DNA of 44,109 bases from Rhodospirillaceae bacterium. Its GTDB lineage: Bacteria; Pseudomonadota; Alphaproteobacteria; SMXQ01. A program made the position numbers and the translations under genes. This document shows, one piece after another, positions 8,900 through 16,985 of this stretch. How positions within the stretch are numbered: the stretch's first letter is position 1; every line of letters begins with the position of its first letter. Where the stretch lies: contig CANJIM010000019.1 in the NCBI GenBank assembly GCA_947474495.1, positions 1 to 44,109 on the forward strand, given 5' to 3'. The notes below the pieces were generated by a model. It did not search any database, was not told the origin of the DNA, and worked only from the letters and a program-made list of their open reading frames with translations.

Positions 8900-10206
8900 A
8901 AGGTCCACAGCCCCAAGGCGCCGCCGGCTTTCATAACATCGTCGCCGCGCTCAAGAACCGCGATTACGGCATCTTCGCTGCCGCGCATGTGCCGGGTCTC
9001 ATCGGCATGTGGGCCCAACGTATCGCCATCGGCTGGCTCGCCTGGGAACTAACCAAGTCGCCGGCTTGGCTCGGCGCCATCGCCATGGCCGACCTGCTGC
9101 CGGCGATTTTCCTGGCGCCCTTCAGCGGCGCCATCGTCGATCGTGTGAATGTCGCCAAAATGATGGTCTTCACGCAGATCTTCATGGCGACGCACGCGGC
9201 GATCCTGTGGCTGCTGACGCTGACAGGCCTGATGGACATCTGGCTGCTGTTCTCGCTCGCCTTGCTGCTCGGCTTCAACAATCCCTTCGCGACCGCCGCG
9301 CGGCACAATCTGGTACCCTTGCTGGTGCCGACGAAAAATCTTGCCGCGGCGATCTCATTCAATTCCCTGAACTTCAATCTCGCGCGGTTTCTCGGGCCGG
9401 CGCTCGCCGGCGTGGTTATCGCCACCTCAGGCGTCGTCGCGGTCTTCGCCATTGAGATGATCGCCGAATGCATCCTTCTTATCGCACTGCGTTTCTTCAA
9501 TGTGCGTCCGCAGCCACGCCGGGCCAGCGGCGGCGGCTTGACGGCCGTCTTGCGCGACATCCGCGAAGGCATGGTCTATACCGCCCGCCATCCTGGCATC
9601 GGCCCCTGCCTCGCGCTCCTGCTATCCAGCGCCATCACCTCGCGGCCTTCTCTCGAATTGCTGCCGGGCTTCGCCGACGAAGTGTTCGCGCGCGGCGCGA
9701 GTGGCCTCGGCTGGCTCGGCGCGGCGGTCGGCGCCGGCGGTATCCTCGGCTCGATCTGGTTGGCGCGGCGCGGCGCCATCAAAGGCATGACCAATCTCGT
9801 CATCATGCAGACTCTCGGCATGAACCTCTCGCTCATCGTCTTCGCGCTCGCCGGCAACTTCTGGCTGACTTTGCCCTTCCTGGCTCTCACCGGCTTCTTC
9901 ATGGTCGGCAACGGCACGGGCACGCAGGTTCTGCTACAATGGGCGGTGGACCCGATGATGCGCGGCCGCGTCATGTCGATCTACACCTTACTGTTCCGCG
10001 GCGTGCCCGCCCTCGGGGCCTTCCTGATCGGTCTCGCGGCCGAACATTTCGGCTTGCAGGACACGGTGGCCGGCGCGGCCGCACTATCGATTTGCTTCTG
10101 GTTCTGGGCCTACCGCCGGCGGGCCCGCACGGCGGCGGCGATGGAACTGCCACCTCTCGATCAACGCGCGCCGCACGGCTCATCCGTCGGCGTGCCGCCC
10201 ACGTAA
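8896..10206 (+). CDS. MFS transporter (EntS/MFS_3-like exporter), second of a tandem pair
   Basis: A 436-residue major facilitator that resembles its upstream neighbour along its whole length: IGMWAQRIAIGWLAWELTKS, GAIVDRVNVAKMM and NLARFLGPALAGVVIA match the corresponding parts of the first copy. The two probably arose by duplication. The ATG at 8896 lies inside the previous stop (ATGA), which fixes the start even though the frame stays open further upstream. Membrane segments are evenly spread and there is no extra domain. With two complete copies co-translated, either a heteromeric exporter or two related substrates is possible. The substrate is unknown. Confidence 0.88.
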   Translation: MKGPQPQGAAGFHNIVAALKNRDYGIFAAAHVPGLIGMWAQRIAIGWLAWELTKSPAWLGAIAMADLLPAIFLAPFSGAIVDRVNVAKMMVFTQIFMATHAAILWLLTLTGLMDIWLLFSLALLLGFNNPFATAARHNLVPLLVPTKNLAAAISFNSLNFNLARFLGPALAGVVIATSGVVAVFAIEMIAECILLIALRFFNVRPQPRRASGGGLTAVLRDIREGMVYTARHPGIGPCLALLLSSAITSRPSLELLPGFADEVFARGASGLGWLGAAVGAGGILGSIWLARRGAIKGMTNLVIMQTLGMNLSLIVFALAGNFWLTLPFLALTGFFMVGNGTGTQVLLQWAVDPMMRGRVMSIYTLLFRGVPALGAFLIGLAAEHFGLQDTVAGAAALSICFWFWAYRRRARTAAAMELPPLDQRAPHGSSVGVPPT

Positions 10207-10216
10207 AGAGACCATC

Positions 10217-10702
10217 ATGACCTCGATCCTCGACCGCACCGACCGCACCGGCCTGTGGCTTAACATGGCCGCCGCCGTCGGCCTCGCCCTCGTCTGCAAT
10301 GCCATCGTCTTCGGCTTCGGCTGGAACCAGACCAGCATGCGCGTCACCCCGGTCTACGCGCCGCCGGGCGCGGTCGTCGGCATCGTTTGGACGCTGCTGT
10401 TCGCCGGCATGGGTGCCGCGCGCTGGCTCGTGCTGTCGCGCATGACACCGCTGCGCTACCGTCATACCCGCCTGATCGTCTGGCTGGTGATCTTTTGCGC
10501 CGCTTATACCTTCTACGGTCTGGCGCCCGAGAGCCGCATTCCCGGCTTCATCGGCAATCTCGTCACCATTCCGTTCAGCGCCTGGATCGCCTGGACGGTG
10601 CGCACGACATCGCCGCGAGCGGCGTTGCTCATCGGTCTCGTGCCGCTGTGGGTGATCTATGCGACGATCGCCTTCGGACCGTCGATGTTGGCGGCGGGAT
10701 AA
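10217..10702 (+). CDS. TspO/MBR-like (tryptophan-rich sensory protein family) membrane protein, divergent
   Basis: A 161-residue protein with five likely membrane helices, the size and topology of the TspO/MBR family, which binds porphyrins and related ligands. The segment YAPPGAVVGIVWTLLFAGMG fits the family's PP-x-x-x-x-x-VWT-x-L pattern. The tryptophan-rich segment usually found around helix 3 is replaced by AAYTFYGLAPESRIPG, so it is a divergent member. It starts 10 nt after the second MFS gene and is the last gene of the oxidoreductase-MFS-MFS operon. It is convergent with the hydrolase gene, only 2 bp away. The family call is moderate and a generic small membrane protein cannot be excluded. 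Confidence 0.6.
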   Translation: MTSILDRTDRTGLWLNMAAAVGLALVCNAIVFGFGWNQTSMRVTPVYAPPGAVVGIVWTLLFAGMGAARWLVLSRMTPLRYRHTRLIVWLVIFCAAYTFYGLAPESRIPGFIGNLVTIPFSAWIAWTVRTTSPRAALLIGLVPLWVIYATIAFGPSMLAAG

Positions 10703-10704
10703 GC

Positions 10705-11853
10705 TTAATCGACTTTCGTCAGGATGGTGACGAGCTTGCTGTCGCTGCCCTTGCGCTGCCAGGTCGCATCGAGCCGGCCATCCGAGCGGAGCTTGTATTC
10801 CAGCAACGTCGTGGATTCCGTGAAGCTCAACCGGCCGCTCGCCGCGTCGTACTCGCCGCGCCGGCTCGTGTAGTTGGGCTTGTCGCTCGCACTGCGATAT
10901 TGCGGCCGGGTGCTGTAGACAGCGAGGGCGCGATCCTTGCCGACGTCATGGACGACCAACATGAACGGACGGCCGGTGTCATACCAGCCGCGCCAGCGGC
11001 CGACCATGGCGGCAAGGCCGGGCGGCGCGTCCGCCGGGGCCGGCACGATCTTGAGGTTCTTCGGCATGGGAAAGCCGGCATCGGCCAGCGGAAAATCCGC
11101 GCAGGAAAAACCCGGCTTCAAGGGTCCCGGTTCGATGAAGGCCGCGATACAGCCTGCATGTTGATCGGCGAAGGCCAGCGATGCGCCGATGCCATGCCCG
11201 ATGAAACCTGGCGGATAATCGACGATCACGTTGGGCACGCCGCGCGCAGACAGCAGCCGGCGGACTTCCGCGCCGCGCCCGCCAGGATCGTAATCGTCCT
11301 TGTTGAAGAAGAAGGTCAGCACCTTGATGGACGGCCGCACGTTGCCCGCGAAATCGTATAGGTCGGCGGCGTTCTTGCGCCAGTTGTCGTTGGTCGCCAG
11401 CGTGCCGTGCGCCGCCGGCGCCGTCGCGACGATGGCCTCGAACGGACTGTCCGCTTTGCCGGCGGCGTTGTAGGAAATCCAGCCGCCGAAACTCTGGCCG
11501 GCGCTGACCACATGCTGGTAGCCCTGGGCGCGCAATTTGCGGCCTTCCGCGGTCAAGGCCTCAGTCGAATCATAGAGCCGGTCGGACGCCCATTTGCGCG
11601 TCAGCTTGAACACGTCCCAACCGGCCGCCTGCAAGGCATCCGCATAAAACGGCGTATTGGCTTCGCTCTCGGAGAGCCGCGACAGGCCGTGATTCCAGAT
11701 CACTGCACCCTTGGCTTTGGCAGGACCGGCGAGCGGCTTGTCGTCATAGGCCGGGAGCAATTCGGTCTGCGCGCGAGCCGGCGCGACAAGCGCGAGCATC
11801 GCGGCGATGAGCATTGCCACAAGCGAACCGCGCAATGCTCCCTGGTGCGTCAT
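10705..11853 (-). CDS. Exported alpha/beta hydrolase-like protein
   Basis: A 382-residue protein with a signal peptide (LVAMLIAAMLALVAPARAQ). The frame is open further upstream, but that part overlaps the DUF1244 gene. The ATG at 11853, 7 nt after the DUF1244 stop, places the signal peptide at the N-terminus. The alpha/beta hydrolase features are an oxyanion-like NHGLSR at 54-59, a nucleophile elbow GQSFGG with Ser121, and a late GHGIGASLAFADQH that could supply the histidine. The last 110 or so residues (from about GWYDTGRPFMLVVHDV) form a separate beta-rich domain I do not recognise. It is probably periplasmic. The substrate is unknown. It is likely co-transcribed with the DUF1244 gene. Confidence 0.7.
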   Translation of the reverse strand: MTHQGALRGSLVAMLIAAMLALVAPARAQTELLPAYDDKPLAGPAKAKGAVIWNHGLSRLSESEANTPFYADALQAAGWDVFKLTRKWASDRLYDSTEALTAEGRKLRAQGYQHVVSAGQSFGGWISYNAAGKADSPFEAIVATAPAAHGTLATNDNWRKNAADLYDFAGNVRPSIKVLTFFFNKDDYDPGGRGAEVRRLLSARGVPNVIVDYPPGFIGHGIGASLAFADQHAGCIAAFIEPGPLKPGFSCADFPLADAGFPMPKNLKIVPAPADAPPGLAAMVGRWRGWYDTGRPFMLVVHDVGKDRALAVYSTRPQYRSASDKPNYTSRRGEYDAASGRLSFTESTTLLEYKLRSDGRLDATWQRKGSDSKLVTILTKVD

Positions 11854-11860
11854 GCGATTT

Positions 11861-12157
11861 TTAATGTTTCTGCGCCGCCGCCATTTGGGCGAGTTGCTCG
11901 GGCGTCGCTTCCTTCTGGAACTTCTTCTTCCACTCGCCATAGGGCATGCCGTAGACGGCTTCGCGCGCCGCCTCGTCGGTTACTTCGGCGATTCCCTTGT
12001 CGTCGGCGGCAGCCTTGTACCATTTGGATAGGCAATTGCGGCAGAAGCCGGCCAGGTTCATCAGATCGATGTTCTGCACGTCGGTGCGCTCTTGAAAATG
12101 CGCGACCAGTTTGCGGAACGCGGCGGCTTCGAGCTCGGTGCGGGTACGGTCGTCCAT
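11861..12157 (-). CDS. DUF1244 family protein
   Basis: A 98-residue cytoplasmic protein that is a near-complete match to the conserved pattern of DUF1244: FRKLVAHFQERTDVQNIDLM, then NLAGFCRNCLSKWY, then a REAVYGMPYGEWKKKFQ-type block. The FCRNC pair of cysteines is a family feature and may bind a metal, though this is not shown. AGGAGATACCA stands before the ATG at 12157 at the normal distance. The downstream hydrolase starts 7 nt after this stop, so the two form a transcription unit. The biochemical function of the family is not established to my knowledge. Confidence 0.9.
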   Translation of the reverse strand: MDDRTRTELEAAAFRKLVAHFQERTDVQNIDLMNLAGFCRNCLSKWYKAAADDKGIAEVTDEAAREAVYGMPYGEWKKKFQKEATPEQLAQMAAAQKH

Positions 12158-12227
12158 TGGTATCTCCTGAACGGCAAAGCAAAAGAGCGGATATGTCGGG
12201 AGTTTAGCGCTCTAATTCCGCTTTAGG

Positions 12228-13019
12228 CTATGGCAAGTCCGTCAAGCCAGGCTTAAGCGCGGCCGCGAGGATGCCGGCCATGCGCGCCGCGCCTGTAGAA
12301 TCGGCGATTAAGTCTTGGCGCATTTCGATTTCCACATTGGGCAGACCAGCCGGTTCCGCGTGGGTCGCGAGGGTATAGCCATGACCGTTGCGCGCCGAAT
12401 AGGGCTGGTTGTCGCCAACCACAAGATCGTCACGCGCCCGCAAGGCGGCGAGCACCGCCGGCGCCATGCCATGGTCGTGATGATAGAGCACGCCGACGTG
12501 CCAGGGCCGCTCCTGACGCTCATGACCCCAACCGGCGATCACCGGCGTGAAGCTATGCAGCGAAATGACGGCAGGCCGCCGTTTCGCGAGCACGCATTGC
12601 GCCACCGCGTCATGATAGGGCGTGAAAATCTCGCGCTTGCGCGCCGCCTTGTCGCCATGCGCGAGGTCGCGATTGCCCGGCACGACGCTGCGATCGCTGA
12701 TGACGCAGATCGAGGTCGGATCGTCCGGATCGCGATTGAGATCGATGACGAGCCGAGAATAGCCGGCGAGCAACAGCGGCGTGTCGAGCAACGCGGCCAG
12801 CTTGCGCCCGACCATGGCCGCGCCGATATCCCAGGCGATGTGGCGACCCAGCGCTGCCGCATCGAGGCCGAGATCGGCGAGCCGCCCCGGCACCGCATTG
12901 CTCGCGTGATCGCACACCAGCACGGCATTGGCACGGCCGGCGCCGTTGACGATCTCGACGGCGGACGGGTCGCCGGCTTGCAATAAGGCGTGAGAGGAAA
13001 GCGGCGCGTCGGATGGCAT
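12228..13019 (-). CDS. N-formylglutamate amidohydrolase family protein
   Basis: A 263-residue member of the FGase family (PF05013-like), whose characterised members hydrolyse N-formylglutamate to formate and glutamate in histidine breakdown. It shows VLVCDHASNAVPGRL near the N-terminus, RLVIDLNRDPDDPTSI, VISLHSFTPVIAGWGHERQ and PNVEIEMRQDLI. The metal-binding His and Glu residues of the family fall in these blocks. The ATG at 13019 is chosen because longer versions would run through the divergent transporter gene. No hut genes are nearby, so histidine catabolism is not supported by context and a different formyl- or acyl-amide substrate is possible. A second family member lies at 23034-23954. 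Confidence 0.82.
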   Translation of the reverse strand: MPSDAPLSSHALLQAGDPSAVEIVNGAGRANAVLVCDHASNAVPGRLADLGLDAAALGRHIAWDIGAAMVGRKLAALLDTPLLLAGYSRLVIDLNRDPDDPTSICVISDRSVVPGNRDLAHGDKAARKREIFTPYHDAVAQCVLAKRRPAVISLHSFTPVIAGWGHERQERPWHVGVLYHHDHGMAPAVLAALRARDDLVVGDNQPYSARNGHGYTLATHAEPAGLPNVEIEMRQDLIADSTGAARMAGILAAALKPGLTDLP

Positions 13020-13056
13020 GATGTGCCAGTATAGCGCCGGAAATTTCGCACGCATC

Positions 13057-13941
13057 ATGTCCCGCCCAGTTTTCTCTGATCCGCAAACGCGCCTCGCTTT
13101 CGCCGCCCTGATCGCCGGTGGCCTCGCCATTGCCTTCAGTCCGATCTTCATGCGCCTCAGCGAGATCGGCCCGATCGCCACGGCCGTTCATCGCCTGACC
13201 TTGGGTTTGCCCGTGTTCTGGCTCTGGCTGGCCTTAGAAAAAGGCGATGGCCAGCAGCGGGGCCCCGCCAACTGGCGCGATGCCGGTCTGCTGGCGCTGG
13301 CAGGCCTGTTCTTCGCCCTCGACCTCGCCGCTTGGCATTCCTCGCTTGGCTACACCAGCGTCGCCAACGCCACGCTGCTCGCCAACAATGCGCCCATCTT
13401 CGTCGCCCTCGGCGCTTGGGTTTTATGGCGGGAGCGGCCGACGCGCGCCTTCGCTCTCGGCTTGGTCCTGGCGCTCGCCGGCAGCGCCCTGCTCAGCCAC
13501 GGCGGCTTCATTCCCGGTCAGAGCACGCTGCTCGGCGACGGCCTTGCCCTGCTCACCGGCCTCTTCTACAGCGGCTATTTTCTGACCGTGAAGCGGCTGC
13601 GAACCCGCTTCACCACCGCGGCGATCATGACATGGAGCGCCATGGTGGGCGCCGCGTTGCTGCTCCCGACCGCTTGGCTCATGGAAGGCAGTCTGCTGCC
13701 GGCAAGCCTCGCCGGCTGGTCGGTTGTGCTGGCGCTCGCCTTGTTCAGCCATGTCGGCGGCCAGAGCCTGATCACCTATGCCATGGCCCAGCTTCCGGCG
13801 GGCTTCTCGGCATTAACACTGCTCATCCAGCCGGTCGGGGCGGCGATCTTCGCTTGGATCCTGTTCGGCGAGGCGCTCGGGCCCCTGCAATTGACCGGCG
13901 GCCTTATCGTGCTCGCCGGGATCTGGCTGGCGCGGCGGTGA
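13057..13941 (+). CDS. EamA/DMT family transporter
   Basis: A 294-residue membrane protein of the drug/metabolite transporter superfamily with ten predicted helices in two EamA repeats: LAFAALIAGGLAIAFSPIFM at the start, LGYTSVANATLLANNAPIFV ending the first half and LPAGFSALTLLIQPVGAAIF with WILFGEALGPLQLTGGLIVL in the second. Such carriers export amino acids, metabolites or drugs; the substrate here is unknown. The ATG at 13057 is preferred over the ATG at 13018, which overlaps the divergent gene. Only 37 bp separate it from the divergent FGase start, so the two promoters must overlap or lie inside the partner gene. Confidence 0.88.
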   Translation: MSRPVFSDPQTRLAFAALIAGGLAIAFSPIFMRLSEIGPIATAVHRLTLGLPVFWLWLALEKGDGQQRGPANWRDAGLLALAGLFFALDLAAWHSSLGYTSVANATLLANNAPIFVALGAWVLWRERPTRAFALGLVLALAGSALLSHGGFIPGQSTLLGDGLALLTGLFYSGYFLTVKRLRTRFTTAAIMTWSAMVGAALLLPTAWLMEGSLLPASLAGWSVVLALALFSHVGGQSLITYAMAQLPAGFSALTLLIQPVGAAIFAWILFGEALGPLQLTGGLIVLAGIWLARR

Positions 13942-14010
13942 TATAGAATGAGACTCACATTCGCGCGAGTCGGACTGGTATCTGTCATATGCAAGGTTTA
14001 AGGTGCGGCC

Positions 14011-15447
14011 ATGCGACGTTTCCGTAGTGCCAAAATCATCGCCACCCTGGGGCCTGCCACCTCGTCCCCGGCGGTCCTCGAAAAACTGTTCCTCGCCGGC
14101 GCCGACATCTTCCGGCTGAACTTCAGCCACGGCAGCATCGAGGACCATCGCGCGCGCGTGCAATCGATCCGCGCGATCGAGGAAAAATATGGGCGGCCCA
14201 TCGCCATCCTGATGGACCTGCAAGGGCCCAAACTGCGCGTCGCCACCTTCGCCAAGGGCCCGGTGATGCTGAAGGCGGGCCAGTCCTTCCGCCTCGACAT
14301 GGACAAGACTCCGGGCGATATCACCCGCGTCGGCCTGCCGCACAAGGAAGTCTTCGCCGCCCTGGCGCCGAAGCAGGACCTGCTGATCAATGACGGCAAG
14401 ATCCGCCTGCGCGTCGTCAAATGCGGCAAGGACTTCGCTGAGACCAAGGTCATCACCGGCGGCGAAATCTCCGATCGCAAGGGCCTCAATGTGCCCGACG
14501 CGGAGCTGCCGCTCGCGGCGATGACGCCGAAAGACAAGATCGACCTGCAGAACGGCCTCAAGCTCGGCGTCGACTGGGTCGGCCTCAGCTTCGTGCAGCG
14601 CCCGAAAGACATCGAAGACGTCCGCAAGATCGTCAAGGGCCGCGCCGGCATCTGCGCCAAGCTCGAAAAACCCGCCGCCATCGCCCATCTCGACGCGATC
14701 ATCAAGCTGGCCGACGCCGTCATGGTCGCGCGCGGCGATCTCGGTGTCGAAATGCTGCCCGAGGAAGTGCCGATCCTGCAACGCCGCATCGTCCGCGCCT
14801 GCCACAAGGCCGGCACGCCCGTCGTCGTCGCGACGCAGATGCTCGAATCGATGATCACCTCGCCGGCGCCGACGCGCGCCGAAGCCTCCGACGTCGCCAC
14901 CGCGATTTATGACGGCGCCGATGCCGTGATGCTGTCGGCGGAAACCGCCGTCGGCGAATATCCGATGCTGGCGGTCGAGATGATGCATCGCATCATCAAG
15001 CAGGTCGAAGCCGACCCGCTCTATCGCCGCTTCCTCGACGCCGATCGCCCGGCGCCGGAGGCCAATAGTTCGGACGCCATCTCCGCCGCCGCGCGCCAAA
15101 CCGCGCATACCCTGTCGGCAACGGCGATCGTCACCTACACCACCTCGGGTTCGACCGCCGTGCGCGCCGCGCGCGAGCGCCCCAACGTGCCGATCCTTGG
15201 CCTCACCTCGCTGATAACCACGGCGCGCCGTCTGGCGCTCGTCTGGGGCGTCCATCCGGTCAACACGTCGGACGTGCGCAACTTCGCCACCATGGTTGAG
15301 AAGGCGGCGCGCATCGCCGTGCAGGAAGGCTTCGCCAAGACCGGTGAGCGCATCATCGTGACGGCGGGCGTCCCGTTCGGCACGCCGGGCGGCACCAACG
15401 TGCTGCGTATCGTCAAGATCGGCGCGAATCGGTTCGAGAAGGGCTAA
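14011..15447 (+). CDS. pyk: Pyruvate kinase
   Basis: A 478-residue enzyme that converts phosphoenolpyruvate and ADP to pyruvate and ATP in the last step of glycolysis. All diagnostic blocks are present in order: KIIATLGPATSSPAVLEKLF, IFRLNFSHG, LMDLQGPKLRV, GVDWVGLSFVQRPKDIEDV, the signature AKLEKPAAIAHLDAI with the catalytic lysine, VMVARGDLGVEM, and VATQMLESMITSPAPTRAEASD followed by DAVMLSAETAVGEYP. The C-terminal allosteric domain is complete and length is normal. AAGG lies about 8 nt before the ATG. It is monocistronic: a terminator follows and the next gene, rpmJ, is convergent. A strong glycolytic role fits the glucokinase elsewhere in the window. Confidence 0.97.
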   Translation: MRRFRSAKIIATLGPATSSPAVLEKLFLAGADIFRLNFSHGSIEDHRARVQSIRAIEEKYGRPIAILMDLQGPKLRVATFAKGPVMLKAGQSFRLDMDKTPGDITRVGLPHKEVFAALAPKQDLLINDGKIRLRVVKCGKDFAETKVITGGEISDRKGLNVPDAELPLAAMTPKDKIDLQNGLKLGVDWVGLSFVQRPKDIEDVRKIVKGRAGICAKLEKPAAIAHLDAIIKLADAVMVARGDLGVEMLPEEVPILQRRIVRACHKAGTPVVVATQMLESMITSPAPTRAEASDVATAIYDGADAVMLSAETAVGEYPMLAVEMMHRIIKQVEADPLYRRFLDADRPAPEANSSDAISAAARQTAHTLSATAIVTYTTSGSTAVRAARERPNVPILGLTSLITTARRLALVWGVHPVNTSDVRNFATMVEKAARIAVQEGFAKTGERIIVTAGVPFGTPGGTNVLRIVKIGANRFEKG

Positions 15448-15455
15448 GGCTCTTT

Positions 15456-15506
15456 TCGTTCAAGACGGGCTCACGCCCTTTGTCGTTCAAGACGGGCTCA
15501 CGCCCT
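15456..15506. repeat. 24-bp tandem direct repeat behind pyk
   Basis: TCGTTCAAGACGGGCTCACG followed by CCCT occurs at 15456-15479 and again, identical, at 15483-15506 (27-bp period). Each unit carries a short GGGC-TCAC-GCCC hairpin. It lies between the pyk stop and its terminator, in the transcribed 3' region, and has no coding potential. Confidence 0.8.
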
Positions 15507-15518
15507 CAGGGAAATCAA

Positions 15519-15553
15519 AAAGGGCGGACCCGATGGGTCCGCCCTTTGAGTTT
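15519..15553. terminator. Bidirectional Rho-independent terminator between pyk and rpmJ
   Basis: A 13-bp perfect stem, AAAGGGCGGACCC at 15519-15531 and GGGTCCGCCCTTT at 15535-15547, has a tight GAT loop. The plus side continues into GAGTTT and the minus side into TTTTGATTT, so it can serve both the pyk transcript and the convergent rpmJ transcript. Confidence 0.85.
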
Positions 15554-15603
15554 GCTCAGGCGCGATGCGCGAAAGCCATGCGGTCGGCCTTGCGGCCAGA
15601 CGC

Positions 15604-15729
15604 TTAGCCCTGGCGCGCCTTGAAGCGCGGGTTCTTCTTATTGATGACGTAAACGCGGCCCTTGCGGCGCACGATGCGGCAGTTCTTGTCGCGGGTCTTC
15701 GCCGACTTGAGGGAATTGACGATCTTCAT
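15604..15729 (-). CDS. rpmJ: 50S ribosomal protein L36
   Basis: A 41-residue basic protein, [20 protein letters not shown] followed by [21 protein letters not shown]. It is the longer, zinc-free form of L36: only one cysteine (C17) remains where the classical 37-38 residue form has a CxxC...CxxxxH zinc site. The frame is open upstream, but the ATG at 15729 reproduces the exact family N-terminus. Being monocistronic and away from the spc operon is usual for this form in alphaproteobacteria. It assembles into the large ribosomal subunit. Confidence 0.95.
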   Translation of the reverse strand: MKIVNSLKSAKTRDKNCRIVRRKGRVYVINKKNPRFKARQG

Positions 15730-15902
15730 GACTGCGCTCTCGTTTGCAAACAAAAGCCCCGCAGCGGGCGGAGCTCGGAAAGGTCTCGGGCCGGAATTTC
15801 GGTGAGGCGCGGACCATAAGGGCTCGCCCCCCATGCTGTCAACCACGCCGGGGCGCTTTTTATGGCGGCGCCGAACGCAGACTTTGCTTTAAAATCAATA
15901 AG

Positions 15903-16985
15903 TTAAGAAGATCGGCCGGCGCGGCCTTCGTACCATCCCTTGGTCCGCGTCACGATTCGCACGACCGACAGCATGACCGGCACCTCGATCAGCACGCCAA
16001 CCACGGTGGCGAGCGCCGCCCCGGACTCGAGGCCGAACAGGGCGATGGCGGCAGCTACCGCCAGTTCGAAGAAGTTGCTGGCGCCGATCAGCGCCGAGGG
16101 GCCGGCGACGCAATGGGCCTCGCCCGCTTGGCGGTTGAGCCAGTAGGCGAGCCCGGCGTTGAAATAAACCTGGATCAAGATCGGCACGGCGAGCAGCGCG
16201 ATGATCAGCGGCTGGGCAACGATGCGGTTGCCCTGAAAACCGAACAGCAACACCAACGTCGCCAGCAGGGCGAGCAACGAGATCGGCTGCAGACGCGCCA
16301 GCAAGCGGGTCAGCGCCGCCAGCCCGCCCTGCCCGATCACGACGCGGCGCAGCGCCTGTGCCGCGATCACCGGCACGACGATGTAGAGCACGACCGACAG
16401 CAGCAGCGTCTCCCACGGCACGGTGATGGCGGAAAGGCCGAGCAAGAGGCCGACGAGCGGCGCGAAGGCGACGACCATGATGATGTCATTGAGCGCCACC
16501 TGGCTGAGCGTGAAATGCGGCTCACCGTCGCACAGCCCGCTCCACACGAAGACCATAGCGGTGCAGGGCGCGGCGGCGAGCAGGATGAGCCCGGCGATAT
16601 AGCCGTCGATCTGGTCAGCGGGTAGCCACCCCCGAAACAGCCAGCCGATAAAGAGCCAGCCGAGCAGCGCCATCGAGAAGGGCTTGACCGCCCAGTTGAC
16701 GAACAGGGTGACGCCGATGCCGCGCCAATGGGCGCGCACGCCGCCGAGCGCGGCGAAATCTATCTTCACCAGCATCGGCACGATCATCAGCCATACGAGC
16801 CCCGCCACCGGCAGATTGACCTTGGCGATCTCGGCGGCGCCGAGCACCCGGAAAACCGACGGAAACCATTGGCCGAGCGCGATCCCGACGACGATGCAAC
16901 CTGCCACCCAGAGGGTGAGATAGCGCTCGAACAGACCTAAGGCAGCCTTTGGCGGGCGCGGCGCATTGGCGGCAAGGCCGCTCAT
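15903..16985 (-). CDS. acr3: ACR3-family arsenite efflux permease
   Basis: A 360-residue inner-membrane protein with ten predicted helices that exports arsenite. Family marks are LPVAGLVWLMIVPMLVKIDF and AAPCTAMVFVWSGLCDGEPH, in which C141 corresponds to the essential helix-4 cysteine, followed by LSQVALNDIIMVVAFAPLVG. The start codon overlaps the arsC stop by 1 nt (TGATG), so it is the last gene of the arsR-arsI-arsC-acr3 operon. It removes arsenite produced by ArsC and by ArsI. It belongs to the ACR3 group, not the ArsB group. Confidence 0.95.
   Translation of the reverse strand: MSGLAANAPRPPKAALGLFERYLTLWVAGCIVVGIALGQWFPSVFRVLGAAEIAKVNLPVAGLVWLMIVPMLVKIDFAALGGVRAHWRGIGVTLFVNWAVKPFSMALLGWLFIGWLFRGWLPADQIDGYIAGLILLAAAPCTAMVFVWSGLCDGEPHFTLSQVALNDIIMVVAFAPLVGLLLGLSAITVPWETLLLSVVLYIVVPVIAAQALRRVVIGQGGLAALTRLLARLQPISLLALLATLVLLFGFQGNRIVAQPLIIALLAVPILIQVYFNAGLAYWLNRQAGEAHCVAGPSALIGASNFFELAVAAAIALFGLESGAALATVVGVLIEVPVMLSVVRIVTRTKGWYEGRAGRSS

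Noticed and set aside
7202-8908. A 568-residue open frame on the minus strand opposite the first MFS gene
   Set aside because: It is antisense to strong coding sequence, has a shuffled His/Asp/Arg-rich composition and no recognisable domain; it is an effect of high GC at third positions.
15604-15846. 80-residue version of the L36 gene
   Set aside because: The first 39 residues have no similarity to L36 and the ATG at 15729 gives the exact family start.
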